Positions 17,939 to 25,921 of a stretch of 64,000 bases of DNA are shown piece by piece. The stretch comes from Trujillonella humicola (GTDB lineage Bacteria > Actinomycetota > Actinomycetes > Mycobacteriales > Geodermatophilaceae). The DNA is taken from positions 1 through 64,000 of the forward strand of contig NZ_JBJNRJ010000003.1 of assembly GCF_046233715.1 (NCBI RefSeq), read 5' to 3'. Numbering within the stretch: the first letter of the stretch is position 1; each line of letters starts with the position of its first letter. Under the pieces are notes generated by a model that was not told where the DNA came from, ran no database searches, and was given only the letters and a program-made list of their open reading frames with translations. The position numbers and the translations under genes are program-made.

Positions 17939-18829
17939 TCAGGCGGCCGAGGCCGCAGGAGGTGCGGCGAGCCCGGTCGCCTCGGCGATCGCCCGCTGCA
18001 GCAGGTGCCGGGTCAGGTGGCGCCGGTACTCCGCCGGGCCGTGGGTGTCCGGGGGTGGGTCGAGGTCGGCCGCGAAGTTCCCGGCCAGCTCGGCGACGGC
18101 TTCCGGGGTGGGCTCGGAACCGACCAGCCCGTCGACGACGCTGTGGGCCTGCACGGTGCTGGGAGCGGCCCCGGCAACGCCGAGACCGGCCCGGGTGACC
18201 AGGCCGTCGGCCACGGTCACCACCGCGGCCACGGCGACCTGTGCGAAGTCGCCTCGGCGACGGCTGACCTCGAGGAAGGAGCTGCGGGTGCCCTCGGGCC
18301 AGGCCGGGACGCGGATCTCGGTGAGCAGTTCCTCGGCGGCGAGGGACGTGGTGAAGAACCCTTCGAAGAACTCCTCCGGAGCCACCTCCCGTGATCCGTC
18401 GGTGCTCCGGATCACGAGGGTGGCGCCCAGGGCGCTGACCGCAGCGGGCAACTCCGCCGCCGGGTCGGCATGGGCCAGGCTGCCGCCGATGGTTCCGCGA
18501 GCGCGGATCTGCGGATGGCCGATGTACCCGAGCGCGTTCCGCAGCAGGCTCCCCGGACCGTCGGCGGCCCCGGACAGGTGCCGCTCGAGGGCCCGCTGCC
18601 GGGACGTGGCGCCGATGTGCAACGTGCCGTCCTCGGCCCGGATGCCGTCGAGGTCGGCCACCTGGTTGATGTCGACCAGCACGGCCGGGCGGGCCAGCCG
18701 GAAGTTCAGCATCGGCACGAGGCTCTGACCGCCCGCGAGCACCTTCGCCTCGTCGCCGTGCTCCCGGAGGACGTCGAGGACCTCCTCGACGCGGGTCGGT
18801 GCCAGGTAGTCGAACGGAGCCGGCTTCAC
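17939..18829 (-). CDS. FAD-binding subunit of the molybdenum hydroxylase
   Basis: A 296-aa subunit starting at GTG 18829 behind a strong GGAGG. It shows the vanillyl-alcohol-oxidase-type FAD domain: VLAGGQSLVPMLNFRLARP, then YIGHPQIRARGTIGGSLAHA, the two FAD-pyrophosphate contacts. The CO-dehydrogenase-type C-terminal domain (about residues 175-285) completes it. It passes electrons to the external acceptor. It is the first gene of a four-gene operon (FAD, 2Fe-2S, Mo, amidohydrolase) divergent from the PucR gene, so the promoter must lie in the 157-bp gap between them. Confidence 0.9.
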   Translation of the reverse strand: MKPAPFDYLAPTRVEEVLDVLREHGDEAKVLAGGQSLVPMLNFRLARPAVLVDINQVADLDGIRAEDGTLHIGATSRQRALERHLSGAADGPGSLLRNALGYIGHPQIRARGTIGGSLAHADPAAELPAAVSALGATLVIRSTDGSREVAPEEFFEGFFTTSLAAEELLTEIRVPAWPEGTRSSFLEVSRRRGDFAQVAVAAVVTVADGLVTRAGLGVAGAAPSTVQAHSVVDGLVGSEPTPEAVAELAGNFAADLDPPPDTHGPAEYRRHLTRHLLQRAIAEATGLAAPPAASAA

Positions 18830-18919
18830 GGGCGTGCCTCCTGCTGTCCGTGGGGGCCGGCTGCGACCGACGCCGACTCCCGAGGGGCCATCGTCGGCAC
18901 TTCCGCGGCTCGGCGCCAC

Positions 18920-18966
18920 GGACGTTCCGGTGCACTTTGCCGGGCCGTCACTGGACGTTTCGTCCA
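18920..18966. promoter_or_regulatory. Candidate operator between the hydroxylase operon and pucR-like gene
   Basis: The divergent gap contains GGACGTTCC (18920-18928) and GGACGTTTC (18953-18961), spaced 33 bp apart, about three helical turns. The second overlaps the inverted repeat TGGACG-TTT-CGTCCA (18952-18966). Repeated half-sites in a shared regulatory region are what one expects for a local regulator, here the PucR-type protein. This is pattern recognition only; no consensus for this regulator is available. Confidence 0.35.
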
Positions 18967-18986
18967 CCGGCTGCTGAGGTCGGCGC

Positions 18987-20489
18987 GTGACGATGACGCT
19001 CGCCGAGGTGCTCGCCCTCGACGTCCTCCGACGGGCGGACCCCCACGTGGTGGTGGGCGCGGAACTGCTCGACCGCCCGGTGCGCTGGGTGCACACCAGT
19101 GAGCTGGCCGAGGCGGCGTACCTGCTGCGGGGCGGGGAGCTGCTCCTCACGACAGGCCTGGGCATCACCGGGCGCGGTGCGGTGGGGGAGGCCGCCTACA
19201 TCGCTGCGCTGGCCGCGCGCGGCGTGGCGGCGCTGGCCCTGGAGCTCGGCTGGACGTTCCCCGAGGCGCCGCGCGCGCTCGTCGACGCGTGCAGCGAGCA
19301 CGGCCTGCCGCTGCTGGTCCTGCGGGAGGTGGTTCCGTTCGTCGAGATCACCGAGCAGGTGCAGGCCACGATCCTGGAACGCGCTTCCGGAACGGCGCGC
19401 AGGGGACGGGACGTCCGGCAGGTGCTCACCGATGCCCTGCTCGACGGGGCGGGCCCCCAGGAGCTCACCGTCCTGCTGTCCGAGCTGGTGTCCGCCCCCG
19501 TCGTGGTCTCCACCGCTGAGGGCGCGCTGGTTGCCGCGGCGGGCCAGGACCCGCACGGGTCGGGACGGCGCGGCCGACCAGTGGCACGCCGAGACGTCGT
19601 CCTGCTCGACCGTCACTGGGGCCACGTCGCCGTCCTGCCGCCCGCCCGCACGGACGACCCGTCCGTCAGCGCCGCGTGCGGCTACGGCGCCGAGGCGCTC
19701 GGGCTGGCGCTGCTCCGCTCGGCCGCCGGTACCGACCTCGAGGTCCGGCGTCGCCAGCTGGTCGATGACCTCACCGAGCGGCGGTGGCGGTCGCCGGGGG
19801 AGCTGGTCGCCCGGGCTCGCGTGCTGGGACTGCCGTTCCCGGCCGACAGCTCGTACGCGGCACTGGTGGTCACAGACCTCCCGGTGACCGATCCTGACAA
19901 CCTTGTCCGGGCGGTGGCCGGCGCCGTGGCACCGGGCACCGCCCTCGTCGCCGACGTGGGGGAGGACGTCGTGGCCGTCGTCCGCACCTCGGCGGCGACC
20001 CCGGCCGCGCATGCGGTGCTGCGCGCCGTGGACGCGCTCGGCCCACCCTCCGCGCGGGTGGTGGCCGGGACCGTGGTGGGCAGGCTCGAGGACGTGGATC
20101 GGTCGATCGCCCGGGCCCGGGCCGTGCAGGCGCTCACCGCCGGCGGTGACCGGGTGGTGTCGGGCGAGGGCATGACCGCCCGGCTCCTGCTCGCCGGCGT
20201 CAGCGACGGGCCGCTGGCCCACCACCTGGTGCGAGAGGAGATCGGCCTCCTCGCCGATTACGACGCGGCTCACGGCAGCCAGCTCGTCCTCACGCTGCGG
20301 ACCTACCTGGCCCATGCCTCGTCGAAGGTGCGGACCGCGCAGGCGCTGCGGCTGCGACGCCAGACCCTGTACGGCCGGCTGCAGCGGATCGAGGAGCTGA
20401 TCGGTGACATCGCCGCACCGCAGCGGCACACGGCCCTGGTACTGGCCCTGGCCCTCGACGAACTGGCGTGCGGAACCGAGGCGCCGTGA
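18987..20489 (+). CDS. PucR-family transcriptional regulator
   Basis: A 500-aa regulator. The N-terminal PucR domain spans about residues 5-125 (TLAEVLALDVLRRADPHVV, LLRGGELLLTTGLGI). The middle is a GGDEF-like module. The C-terminal PucR helix-turn-helix is LRTYLAHASSKVRTAQALRL followed by RRQTLYGRLQRIEELIG. GTG 18987 and ATG 18993 are both possible starts. PucR proteins commonly activate purine or related catabolic genes when the substrate accumulates. Its divergent position makes the molybdenum hydroxylase operon the obvious target. Confidence 0.9.
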   Translation: MTMTLAEVLALDVLRRADPHVVVGAELLDRPVRWVHTSELAEAAYLLRGGELLLTTGLGITGRGAVGEAAYIAALAARGVAALALELGWTFPEAPRALVDACSEHGLPLLVLREVVPFVEITEQVQATILERASGTARRGRDVRQVLTDALLDGAGPQELTVLLSELVSAPVVVSTAEGALVAAAGQDPHGSGRRGRPVARRDVVLLDRHWGHVAVLPPARTDDPSVSAACGYGAEALGLALLRSAAGTDLEVRRRQLVDDLTERRWRSPGELVARARVLGLPFPADSSYAALVVTDLPVTDPDNLVRAVAGAVAPGTALVADVGEDVVAVVRTSAATPAAHAVLRAVDALGPPSARVVAGTVVGRLEDVDRSIARARAVQALTAGGDRVVSGEGMTARLLLAGVSDGPLAHHLVREEIGLLADYDAAHGSQLVLTLRTYLAHASSKVRTAQALRLRRQTLYGRLQRIEELIGDIAAPQRHTALVLALALDELACGTEAP

Positions 20490-20528
20490 CCCCCGGTGCT
20501 CCCGGGTGCAAGCCGGCGCCCCGTCGTC

Positions 20529-20729
20529 TCAGCGGCCGGTCAGTCCGCCGAGCGGGCCGCCGCCCAGCTTGGCGATGACTTCCTGTGGTCCTAGGCCGTA
20601 GTTGGACAGGAGGTCCACGTCGTCGTCCGTGTCCATCCGGTCGGGCAGTTCGCGGTCCGCCTGCTCGGCCTTGTCCGCTTCCCCCTTGCGGCGCAGCAGC
20701 TCCAGCACCTGTTCCTTCTCGATCTGCAT
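20529..20729 (-). CDS. Small conserved actinobacterial protein of unknown function
   Basis: A 66-aa acidic protein (MQIEKEQVLELLRRKGEADK at the N-terminus, a DTDDDVDLL stretch in the middle and a glycine-rich end). ATG 20729 follows AGGG at a fair distance; an ATG 18 bp upstream has no ribosome-binding site. The sequence has the look of a short charged helix followed by a flexible tail. It resembles small uncharacterised actinobacterial proteins I have seen near stress or stability genes, but I cannot assign a family. It is convergent with the PucR-type gene. Confidence 0.55.
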   Translation of the reverse strand: MQIEKEQVLELLRRKGEADKAEQADRELPDRMDTDDDVDLLSNYGLGPQEVIAKLGGGPLGGLTGR

Positions 20730-20819
20730 GAGCCCTGCCGTACCCATTCGCTGGGAATCGGTACCCGGCTCCGGGCAGCCATCGGGATCAGGGGGCTGAC
20801 GGTCCCAGAGCTCGCGTCA

Positions 20820-20932
20820 GCGACCCCGAGCGTGGGCGGCCGCGCTTCTGGACCCAGGGCGTGGCCGATGAGGCCGACCGTGCCGAGGCGGCTCAAGTTC
20901 TTCGGGACATGGAGACGTTGCGTGCGTGGTGA
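20820..20932 (+). pseudogene. Remnant of the antitoxin partner of the MazF gene
   Basis: A short frame reading RPRFWTQGVADEADRAEAAQ then VLRDMETLRAW ends at 20932 and overlaps the start of the MazF gene by 11 bases. This ending (DRAE-A-x-V-x-x-D-M-E-x-L-R-A-W) resembles the toxin-binding tail of small antitoxins encoded upstream of MazF/PemK toxins. The DNA-binding N-terminal half and a convincing start are missing; the frame runs into the divergent small gene. Either the antitoxin is decayed, or a short form starting at the internal GTG persists. Confidence 0.4.
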
Positions 20933-21233
20933 GGTCTTCCGCCTGCGCGCTCCCCGTGGCACCCAGGGCGACGAGCAGGCCGGCGTTCGCTATGCCGTCG
21001 TCGTCCAGTCCGACCTGCTGCCACTGTCGACATGGCTCGTTGCCCCCACGTCCTCCTCAGCGCGCGCGGCGACCTTCCGCCCGGAGGTATCCATCGTCGG
21101 GCGCTCGACCAGGGTGCTGGCCGAGCAGACCAGTGCCGTCGATCCGCAGCGCCTGGGGGAGTCGGTCGGGCACCTCAGCTTTGATGAGCTGCGCCAGGTC
21201 GATGCTGCGCTGCGCCTCGTCCTCGGCCTATGA
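20922..21233 (+). CDS. PemK/MazF-family mRNA interferase toxin
   Basis: A 103-aa protein starting at GTG 20922, with GGAGA 6 bases upstream. The MazF fold is recognisable: RGEVFRLRAPRGTQGDEQAG, RYAVVVQSDLLPLSTWLVAPTS, a central TRVLAEQTSAVD segment with the conserved Q-T pair, and a C-terminal LSFDELRQVDAAL helix. Such toxins cleave single-stranded RNA at short motifs. The overlap with the antitoxin tail is the normal operon arrangement. Since the antitoxin appears eroded, the toxin may be weak, inactive, or neutralised by a chromosomal homologue. Confidence 0.8.
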   Translation: MRGEVFRLRAPRGTQGDEQAGVRYAVVVQSDLLPLSTWLVAPTSSSARAATFRPEVSIVGRSTRVLAEQTSAVDPQRLGESVGHLSFDELRQVDAALRLVLGL

Positions 21234-21304
21234 AGAAGACCTGTCCCTGTTCCGCCACTGATCACCGTCGAGCAGGGGCCTTCTCGCGGCAGCAGTGATT
21301 CCTC

Positions 21305-21682
21305 GTGATTGCCATCCATGGCACCCGAAGTTTCCCGGACCGAGTGCTGGGACCGGCTGTCATGCCGGGCGAGACGTCGACGACCGCGCTCGGGGTTGCC
21401 GGCGTTCGCCCCGTTCGCAGTTCCTACGTCCGCGTGTCCTGTGCCGGACTCCCACCTGGGGTGAGGGCTCTCCTGCCGTTCACGTCGTTGACGGCGTCGG
21501 CCCAGTCAGAGGTGGACGTCGACGAAGCCGAGGCCGGCGGCTGGCCTCGAGTAACCCTACGTGCAACGCGAGGTCGCGGGACGCTCGTGAACGGCGCCCC
21601 GCGACCTCCCGGCGGAGCGGGTGACCGAGATGGAACCGGCATGGTCAGCTTGGAAGGCTTGAGGATCCATAGGTTCTCCTGA
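21305..21682 (+). CDS. Hypothetical protein, possible decayed DUF6933-like gene
   Basis: The first 30 residues (MIAIHGTRSFPDRVLGPAVM then PGETSTTALG) resemble the start of DUF6933-type proteins as I remember them. After that the sequence becomes low-quality and arginine/serine-rich, without the expected strand pattern, and the frame ends at 125 aa. I read it as the head of an ancestral gene followed by scrambled sequence, though it could be a chance open frame. Confidence 0.25.
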   Translation: MIAIHGTRSFPDRVLGPAVMPGETSTTALGVAGVRPVRSSYVRVSCAGLPPGVRALLPFTSLTASAQSEVDVDEAEAGGWPRVTLRATRGRGTLVNGAPRPPGGAGDRDGTGMVSLEGLRIHRFS

Positions 21683-21899
21683 CTGGTCAGTGGAGAGTCA
21701 GGCTCATGTTGTGCCTTCCGCGTGCCTCAGCGCCGCAGGCCTCGGCTGGATCTCGTCGCTGTCGCTCGGCCCGATGCCATACCTGCGAGGAGGTCTTCGA
21801 GCTCCGGGCGCCGCGGCCCGACGTCATTGCGTTGTGACGCCGCCAGCCGGACTTCGAGTGTGGACACCGTGCCGAGCCGGGTCGGGCAGACTCCCTGCT

Positions 21900-22211
21900 G
21901 TGACGGGCCGCTCCTACGTCTGCGCGCTCACGGCGCTGATTGACGTCGACGACGAGAGCCTGAAGGCGGCTGTGCTCGGCTGCCGCCTCTCCAATGGGTT
22001 GCCAGGACTTGACGTTACGGATCCGGACACCGTGCAGCTAATGCTCGCAGCGACTGAGGAGATGCAGCCCGAGCGACGGATGCAGTTCTACCTCGTCAAC
22101 AAGTACTTCGTGGACGTCCGGGAGTCACTGACATCCATGCTGGAGCAGGACCTGCCTGGTGCGCGCGTGCTTCTCATTGGCGTTGACGCCACACTCGAGG
22201 AGAGCGACTGA
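21900..22211 (+). CDS. Hypothetical protein (103 aa)
   Basis: From GTG 21900 the frame reads VTGRSYVCALTALIDVDDES and includes DPDTVQLMLAATEEMQPERR, with a final ARVLLIGVDATLEESD. Composition is balanced and unlike the arginine-rich shadow frames around it, with plausible alternating helices and strands. No family is recognised. It lies in a low-density stretch between the MazF gene and the interrupted zinc-ribbon gene. Confidence 0.5.
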   Translation: MTGRSYVCALTALIDVDDESLKAAVLGCRLSNGLPGLDVTDPDTVQLMLAATEEMQPERRMQFYLVNKYFVDVRESLTSMLEQDLPGARVLLIGVDATLEESD

Positions 22212-22230
22212 CCCACGCTGCGTTGATCAT

Positions 22231-22578
22231 GTGGGGGTGGATGTCGAGCAGTTCAGCTTCACGCGCCGCCGGGTGACCATCGTGATCGACCGGGAGAGAT
22301 CTAATGGCCGCACCGGTCGCGGCGGTGTGGCGGTTGTCGCCACCTGCTCGGTCTGCGGCGCCAGCGAGCGCGGGGAAGTCCCCGCTGTGACGGACTACGA
22401 GGGACTCACGGACCTTGCGACACGCGTGGCCAAGGAGAGGTGCACCGTTCGAGGGCACCACTACAAGGTCCGTACTCACCGGGACAGGATCATCGAGCAA
22501 TGGCACCACCAGCAGCTGATCAAGCGCATCTTCGCCTCCTGCGCTGGTGAACCCGTGCCTCCGCCCAACATCAACTAG
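22231..22578 (+). CDS. Hypothetical protein with a CxxC motif (115 aa)
   Basis: Starting at GTG 22231 (or 22237), it reads VGVDVEQFSFTRRRVTIVID and contains VVATCSVCGASERGEVPAV, a single CxxC pair that could bind half a zinc site or come from a degenerate ribbon. The C-terminal part is helical and basic (HRDRIIEQWHHQQLIKRIF). It follows the previous hypothetical gene closely and may be co-transcribed. No known family is recognised. Confidence 0.5.
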   Translation: MGVDVEQFSFTRRRVTIVIDRERSNGRTGRGGVAVVATCSVCGASERGEVPAVTDYEGLTDLATRVAKERCTVRGHHYKVRTHRDRIIEQWHHQQLIKRIFASCAGEPVPPPNIN

Positions 22579-23005
22579 CCTCTGCAGGCGCCCGAGCCCG
22601 CCACGTCCAGCCCTCGGGATGAGGAGACGGCCGAACAGGCGATCGCCCGCTTCCCAGCCCGGGTCCCCGGCGTCGCCAGGACGAGATGAGCCGTCGCTCG
22701 TCTGGCCGGACCCAGCCCCGCCACGCAGGCGCAGGGAGGCGCCATGCCGCCGCACTACGAAGCTCTCGAACCGCCTCGGCCGGTGTGGGTCAAGAATCCG
22801 AACGACCGCCGCTGGTACCCAGGCATCAGTGTCGGCAGGCTGTATCCCGCTTGGCCGGACAGACGGAGTGTGCGGTTCGACATCGCCTACGCGGATGACT
22901 CCGGGACGATGTACCGCGGCACGGTGTACGACCACCTTGTCGAGAGCCGGAGCCCACTGGCGGAGCCGGAGAAGGACGCGCCGTGCGCGCGGTGCGGCAC
23001 CAGCC

Positions 23006-25095
23006 CCCGGGTTCCGCAGTTCGTAGGTCGACGGGACCGCCGAATCGGGGGGTTGATCTGCGAAGACGCGCCTCGGCGGGAGCTGGAGTCGTGTCACTAC
23101 ACGCTCCGACGGCCTCCTCGGCCGTATCTGTGCAGGTCAGGCGGGGTGTAGGGCGGTGATCCGGGGCGGTGGGGTGAGCCCGCAGGCCCGAAGAATGCTC
23201 TGCTGGGCGGTGGTGAGCTCGGTGGTCTGGGTGACCGTGCCGGTCGGCCCGGTGAGGGTGACCGCGTGCAGCCGGCCCAGCTCGCGGGCCAGGGCCGGCC
23301 AGGTCTCGCCGGTGCGCCGTTCGGCGACCCGGATGAGCAGCAGCGCCAGCCAGCACAGCAGCACGTGCGCGCGGATGCGGGGCTCGAGGCGGTGGAACAC
23401 CGGCCGCAGCTCCAGGGTGGACTTCAGGTCGCGGAAGCCGCGCTCGGCCTCCAGCAGGTTCTTGTAGCCCAGCGCAACGTCCTCGGCCGACAGATCGGGG
23501 TCGGAGGTGACCAGCAGGTACTTGCCGTCCAGCCGCGCCTCGGCGCGGACCTTGGCGGTGTCGACGACCAGGCGCCCGCGGGTGTCTTGGCGCAGCCAGC
23601 GGCCCAGCGCGCGGTGGTCGCGCAGCGCGCACTCGGCGCGGGTGTGCGCGGCGAGCTCGGCGTCGCGGCGACCGATGGCCGCCTTGGAGGTCGGCTTGGT
23701 GGTGGCCAGCCGGTCGCGAGCGGTCTTGATGCGGGCCAGCTCGGCGCGGATGCGGGTCAGCGCCGCCTCGCGCTGGGCGGCGGCGCGGGTCGCCTCGTCG
23801 GGGTTGGCGCACAGCACCCAGCGCAGATCCGGGGCGGCCTCGAGCCGCACTTCCTTGACCCGCAGGTTGTCCCGCACGGTCCGGTAGCGGCCCTGGCGGG
23901 CGAGGACCTCCTCGACGTGGGCGGTGCCGGCGCGCATCCGCTCGCCGGCGATGAAGTGCCCGCCGGCCCGGCGCAGGTAGTCCAGGTTCGCCGCGGAGGA
24001 GAAGCCACGGTCGACCACGGTGACCACCCGACCCAGCCGCCAGGCCCGCAGATCGTCCTTGACCTGCGGCAACACCGCCTGATCGGAGGTGTTGCCCGGC
24101 CAGCACCACACCCGCACCGGAATGCCCTCGCGGGTCACGGCTAGGCCGATGATGATCTGCGGCAGATCACCGCGGGAGTCCTTGGAGTGCCCGTAGCGGC
24201 GGAAACCCGCCGCCTCGCCGGTTCCGGCCTCGGTCCCTGCGCCGGCAGCGTCGGCGGCGTCGGCGGCGTCGGCGGCTGGCGCGGGGTCCTCGGTGTCGCG
24301 CTCGAAGTAGGTGCTGGTGGTGTCGAAGAACAGCAGGTCGACCTCGAGGTTGAGCAGGTTCGCCACGGCGAAGAACACCGCCTCCTGGACCTTGGCGTCG
24401 GTATCGGCCTCGACCAGCAGGTCCATCGCCCGGTACGCCTGATCGTCGGTCGCCTCGGCCAGCCCCGGGATCGCCACGTCGGAGGTGATCCACTCCGCGG
24501 CGGCCAGCTTCGACGCCGGGGCCAGCGCCCGGTTGGCCACCAGCGCGAAGATCATCCGCTCGACGTCGGTGCTGAACCGGCGATCGCCGAGCACCTCGTG
24601 CAGCGCGGTGCCGATCCCGAGTTGTTGCCACAGCCCGTCCAGCAGCCACGCCCCACCGGCCGGGCGGGAGCCGGTGATCCGCAGCCCACCGCCGGCCCCG
24701 TCACCGGGTTCGGCGCCGACCTGGAGGCCGGCGTCGCTGCCGGCGTCGTCACCGAGGTAGCGGTTGATCGAGCCGACCAGCCGGCGCAGGCCGGCGACGT
24801 CGAGGCGGTCCTCCCGGCCCAGCGGCAGCAGCACCTTGGCCACCGACGGGCCACCCGGGCTGCGCTCGTTGTGCGCGATCGACACGTACCGCACCGTCGT
24901 CCCGTCCTTGTTCTGCCGCGACGACGTCCGCAGGTACACACCTACACCCTGGCCGCCGATGACCAGGAAGAGCAAGCGCTCATTGGCCGGAACGTGTACC
25001 TACACATCCCCGGCGTCCGCGACCGCTACGAGGCGCCGACCAGCAGCTTCGCCCAAACCACCACGCTCGTGTGCCCATCAACTGCGGAACCCGGG
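23006..25095 (-). mobile_element. IS1634-family insertion sequence, copy 2
   Basis: The same 2,090-bp element as copy 1, in the same orientation, with the same 16-bp inverted ends. It is flanked by its own 5-bp duplication CAGCC (23001-23005 and 25096-25100). I saw no base differences from copy 1 while reading the two. It sits inside the zinc-ribbon gene. Confidence 0.93.
23137..24939 (-). CDS. IS1634-family transposase
   Basis: A 600-aa transposase identical in sequence to that of copy 1, with the same GTG start and DDE motifs (LLFFDTTSTYFE, VVTVVDRGFSS, LLEAERGFRDLK). It is intact and presumably functional. Confidence 0.93.
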   Translation of the reverse strand: MYLRTSSRQNKDGTTVRYVSIAHNERSPGGPSVAKVLLPLGREDRLDVAGLRRLVGSINRYLGDDAGSDAGLQVGAEPGDGAGGGLRITGSRPAGGAWLLDGLWQQLGIGTALHEVLGDRRFSTDVERMIFALVANRALAPASKLAAAEWITSDVAIPGLAEATDDQAYRAMDLLVEADTDAKVQEAVFFAVANLLNLEVDLLFFDTTSTYFERDTEDPAPAADAADAADAAGAGTEAGTGEAAGFRRYGHSKDSRGDLPQIIIGLAVTREGIPVRVWCWPGNTSDQAVLPQVKDDLRAWRLGRVVTVVDRGFSSAANLDYLRRAGGHFIAGERMRAGTAHVEEVLARQGRYRTVRDNLRVKEVRLEAAPDLRWVLCANPDEATRAAAQREAALTRIRAELARIKTARDRLATTKPTSKAAIGRRDAELAAHTRAECALRDHRALGRWLRQDTRGRLVVDTAKVRAEARLDGKYLLVTSDPDLSAEDVALGYKNLLEAERGFRDLKSTLELRPVFHRLEPRIRAHVLLCWLALLLIRVAERRTGETWPALARELGRLHAVTLTGPTGTVTQTTELTTAQQSILRACGLTPPPRITALHPA

Positions 25096-25352
25096 CAGCC
25101 GCGAGGACTGTGATCGGCGCCAGCAGACCAAGCGGCCGCCGTATTGCTGCCCCCGCTGTTGGCGCGGTAGAAAGCGCTACGAACTGCACGTTCGAAGGAC
25201 GTGAGCGATCTCGTGCAGCCTGTCCCGGCGCAAAGCCCCCTGTCCCCGCTCCTGCACTTCGCTGCGGCGCTGACGGTCACCCGATTGTGTAGGCGACCCC
25301 GGCCCTCCCGTGAAGGGAGGATGCCTGGTGAAGCCAACGTGGGAGTGTGACC

Positions 25353-25850
25353 GTGCCGTCGGCCCGCCTGAGCACGACCGACGTCGCCTGCTGGGTGTTG
25401 AAGGCGAACCCACAGACATACGACCTCCTAGCTCAGTGGCACCAGCAGGGTCCCTTCAAGGTCGGGGGCTGGGTCCCGTTGCGCCGGACCTACCGACTCG
25501 ACCTGATGGCACCAGGCCAGCGGTGTCTCCTGTGGGTCAGCGGACCGGAAGCGCCCGGAATCTATGCGATAGGAACGCTCACCGGCGTCGTTCAGGACAA
25601 CAGCCGCGGCGGCGGGAAGTACTGGCGTGATCCGGTGAAGGCGCGACAGCTCGGGCCGGGGGTCCCCATTAAGGTGGCGCCGCTGTCGACCCCCGTGCCG
25701 CGCACTGACCTGATGCAACAGGCGGCGTTCCAGAATGCCGAGTTCGTTCGAATGGCAGCCGGGAGCAACCCGAGCTATCTGGACCCTGATCAATTCAAGG
25801 TCGTGCAGGCACACCTCCAGGCGGCGGACATGACCGCCGCCGGCTGGTAG
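25353..25850 (+). CDS. EVE-domain (PUA-like) protein
   Basis: A 165-aa single-domain protein. GGGAG lies 7 bases before GTG 25353; the GTG 6 bases earlier is too close to it. The sequence follows the EVE/PUA pattern: CWVLKANPQTYDLLAQW (opening strand), LMAPGQRCLLWVSGPEAPGI and YAIGTLTGVV (core strands), and a late NPSYLDPDQF. EVE domains recognise modified bases in DNA or RNA and often occur in mobile or defence contexts. It lies between an insertion sequence and the second RiPP-like locus. Confidence 0.75.
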   Translation: MPSARLSTTDVACWVLKANPQTYDLLAQWHQQGPFKVGGWVPLRRTYRLDLMAPGQRCLLWVSGPEAPGIYAIGTLTGVVQDNSRGGGKYWRDPVKARQLGPGVPIKVAPLSTPVPRTDLMQQAAFQNAEFVRMAAGSNPSYLDPDQFKVVQAHLQAADMTAAGW

Positions 25851-25867
25851 CCGCCATAGCTGCGTAG

Positions 25868-25881
25868 CCCGTCGTGACGGG
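25868..25881. terminator. Short hairpin between convergent genes
   Basis: CCCGTC-GT-GACGGG forms a 6-bp stem in the 71-bp gap between the EVE gene and the convergent dioxygenase gene. It is short with a tight loop and no U-tract, so it is at best a weak bidirectional terminator. Confidence 0.25.
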
Positions 25882-25921
25882 ACGGGGGGTGACACAGAAG
25901 CCACCTGCCGACGCAAGGTAG

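Larger units (their letters stand above)
22744..25204 (+). pseudogene. Zinc-ribbon protein gene split by the IS1634-type insertion
   Basis: The frame beginning MPPHYEALEPPRPVWVKNPN runs to CARCGTS at 23005, where the insertion sequence starts. Removing the element and one copy of the CAGCC duplication joins it, in frame, to RGKRYELHVRRT-like sequence ending with the TGA at 25202-25204. The join restores CARCGTSREDCD and then a second YCCPRCWRGRKRY motif. The ancestral protein is thus about 120 aa with a C-terminal four-cysteine zinc ribbon. The N-terminal half (WYPGISVGRLYPAWPDRRSV, FDIAYADDSGTMYRGTVYDH) resembles a small SH3/Tudor-like barrel. Its function is unknown; the insertion removes the second half of the ribbon. 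Confidence 0.8.

Noticed and set aside
22174..23097. A 307-residue minus-strand frame
   Set aside because: It crosses the insertion-sequence end and is antisense to better plus-strand frames; its N-terminus lies inside the mobile element.
11272..25095. Composite transposon formed by the two IS copies
   Set aside because: Each copy has a matching duplication at its own two ends, and the outer ends do not share a duplication, so the pair did not move as one unit.
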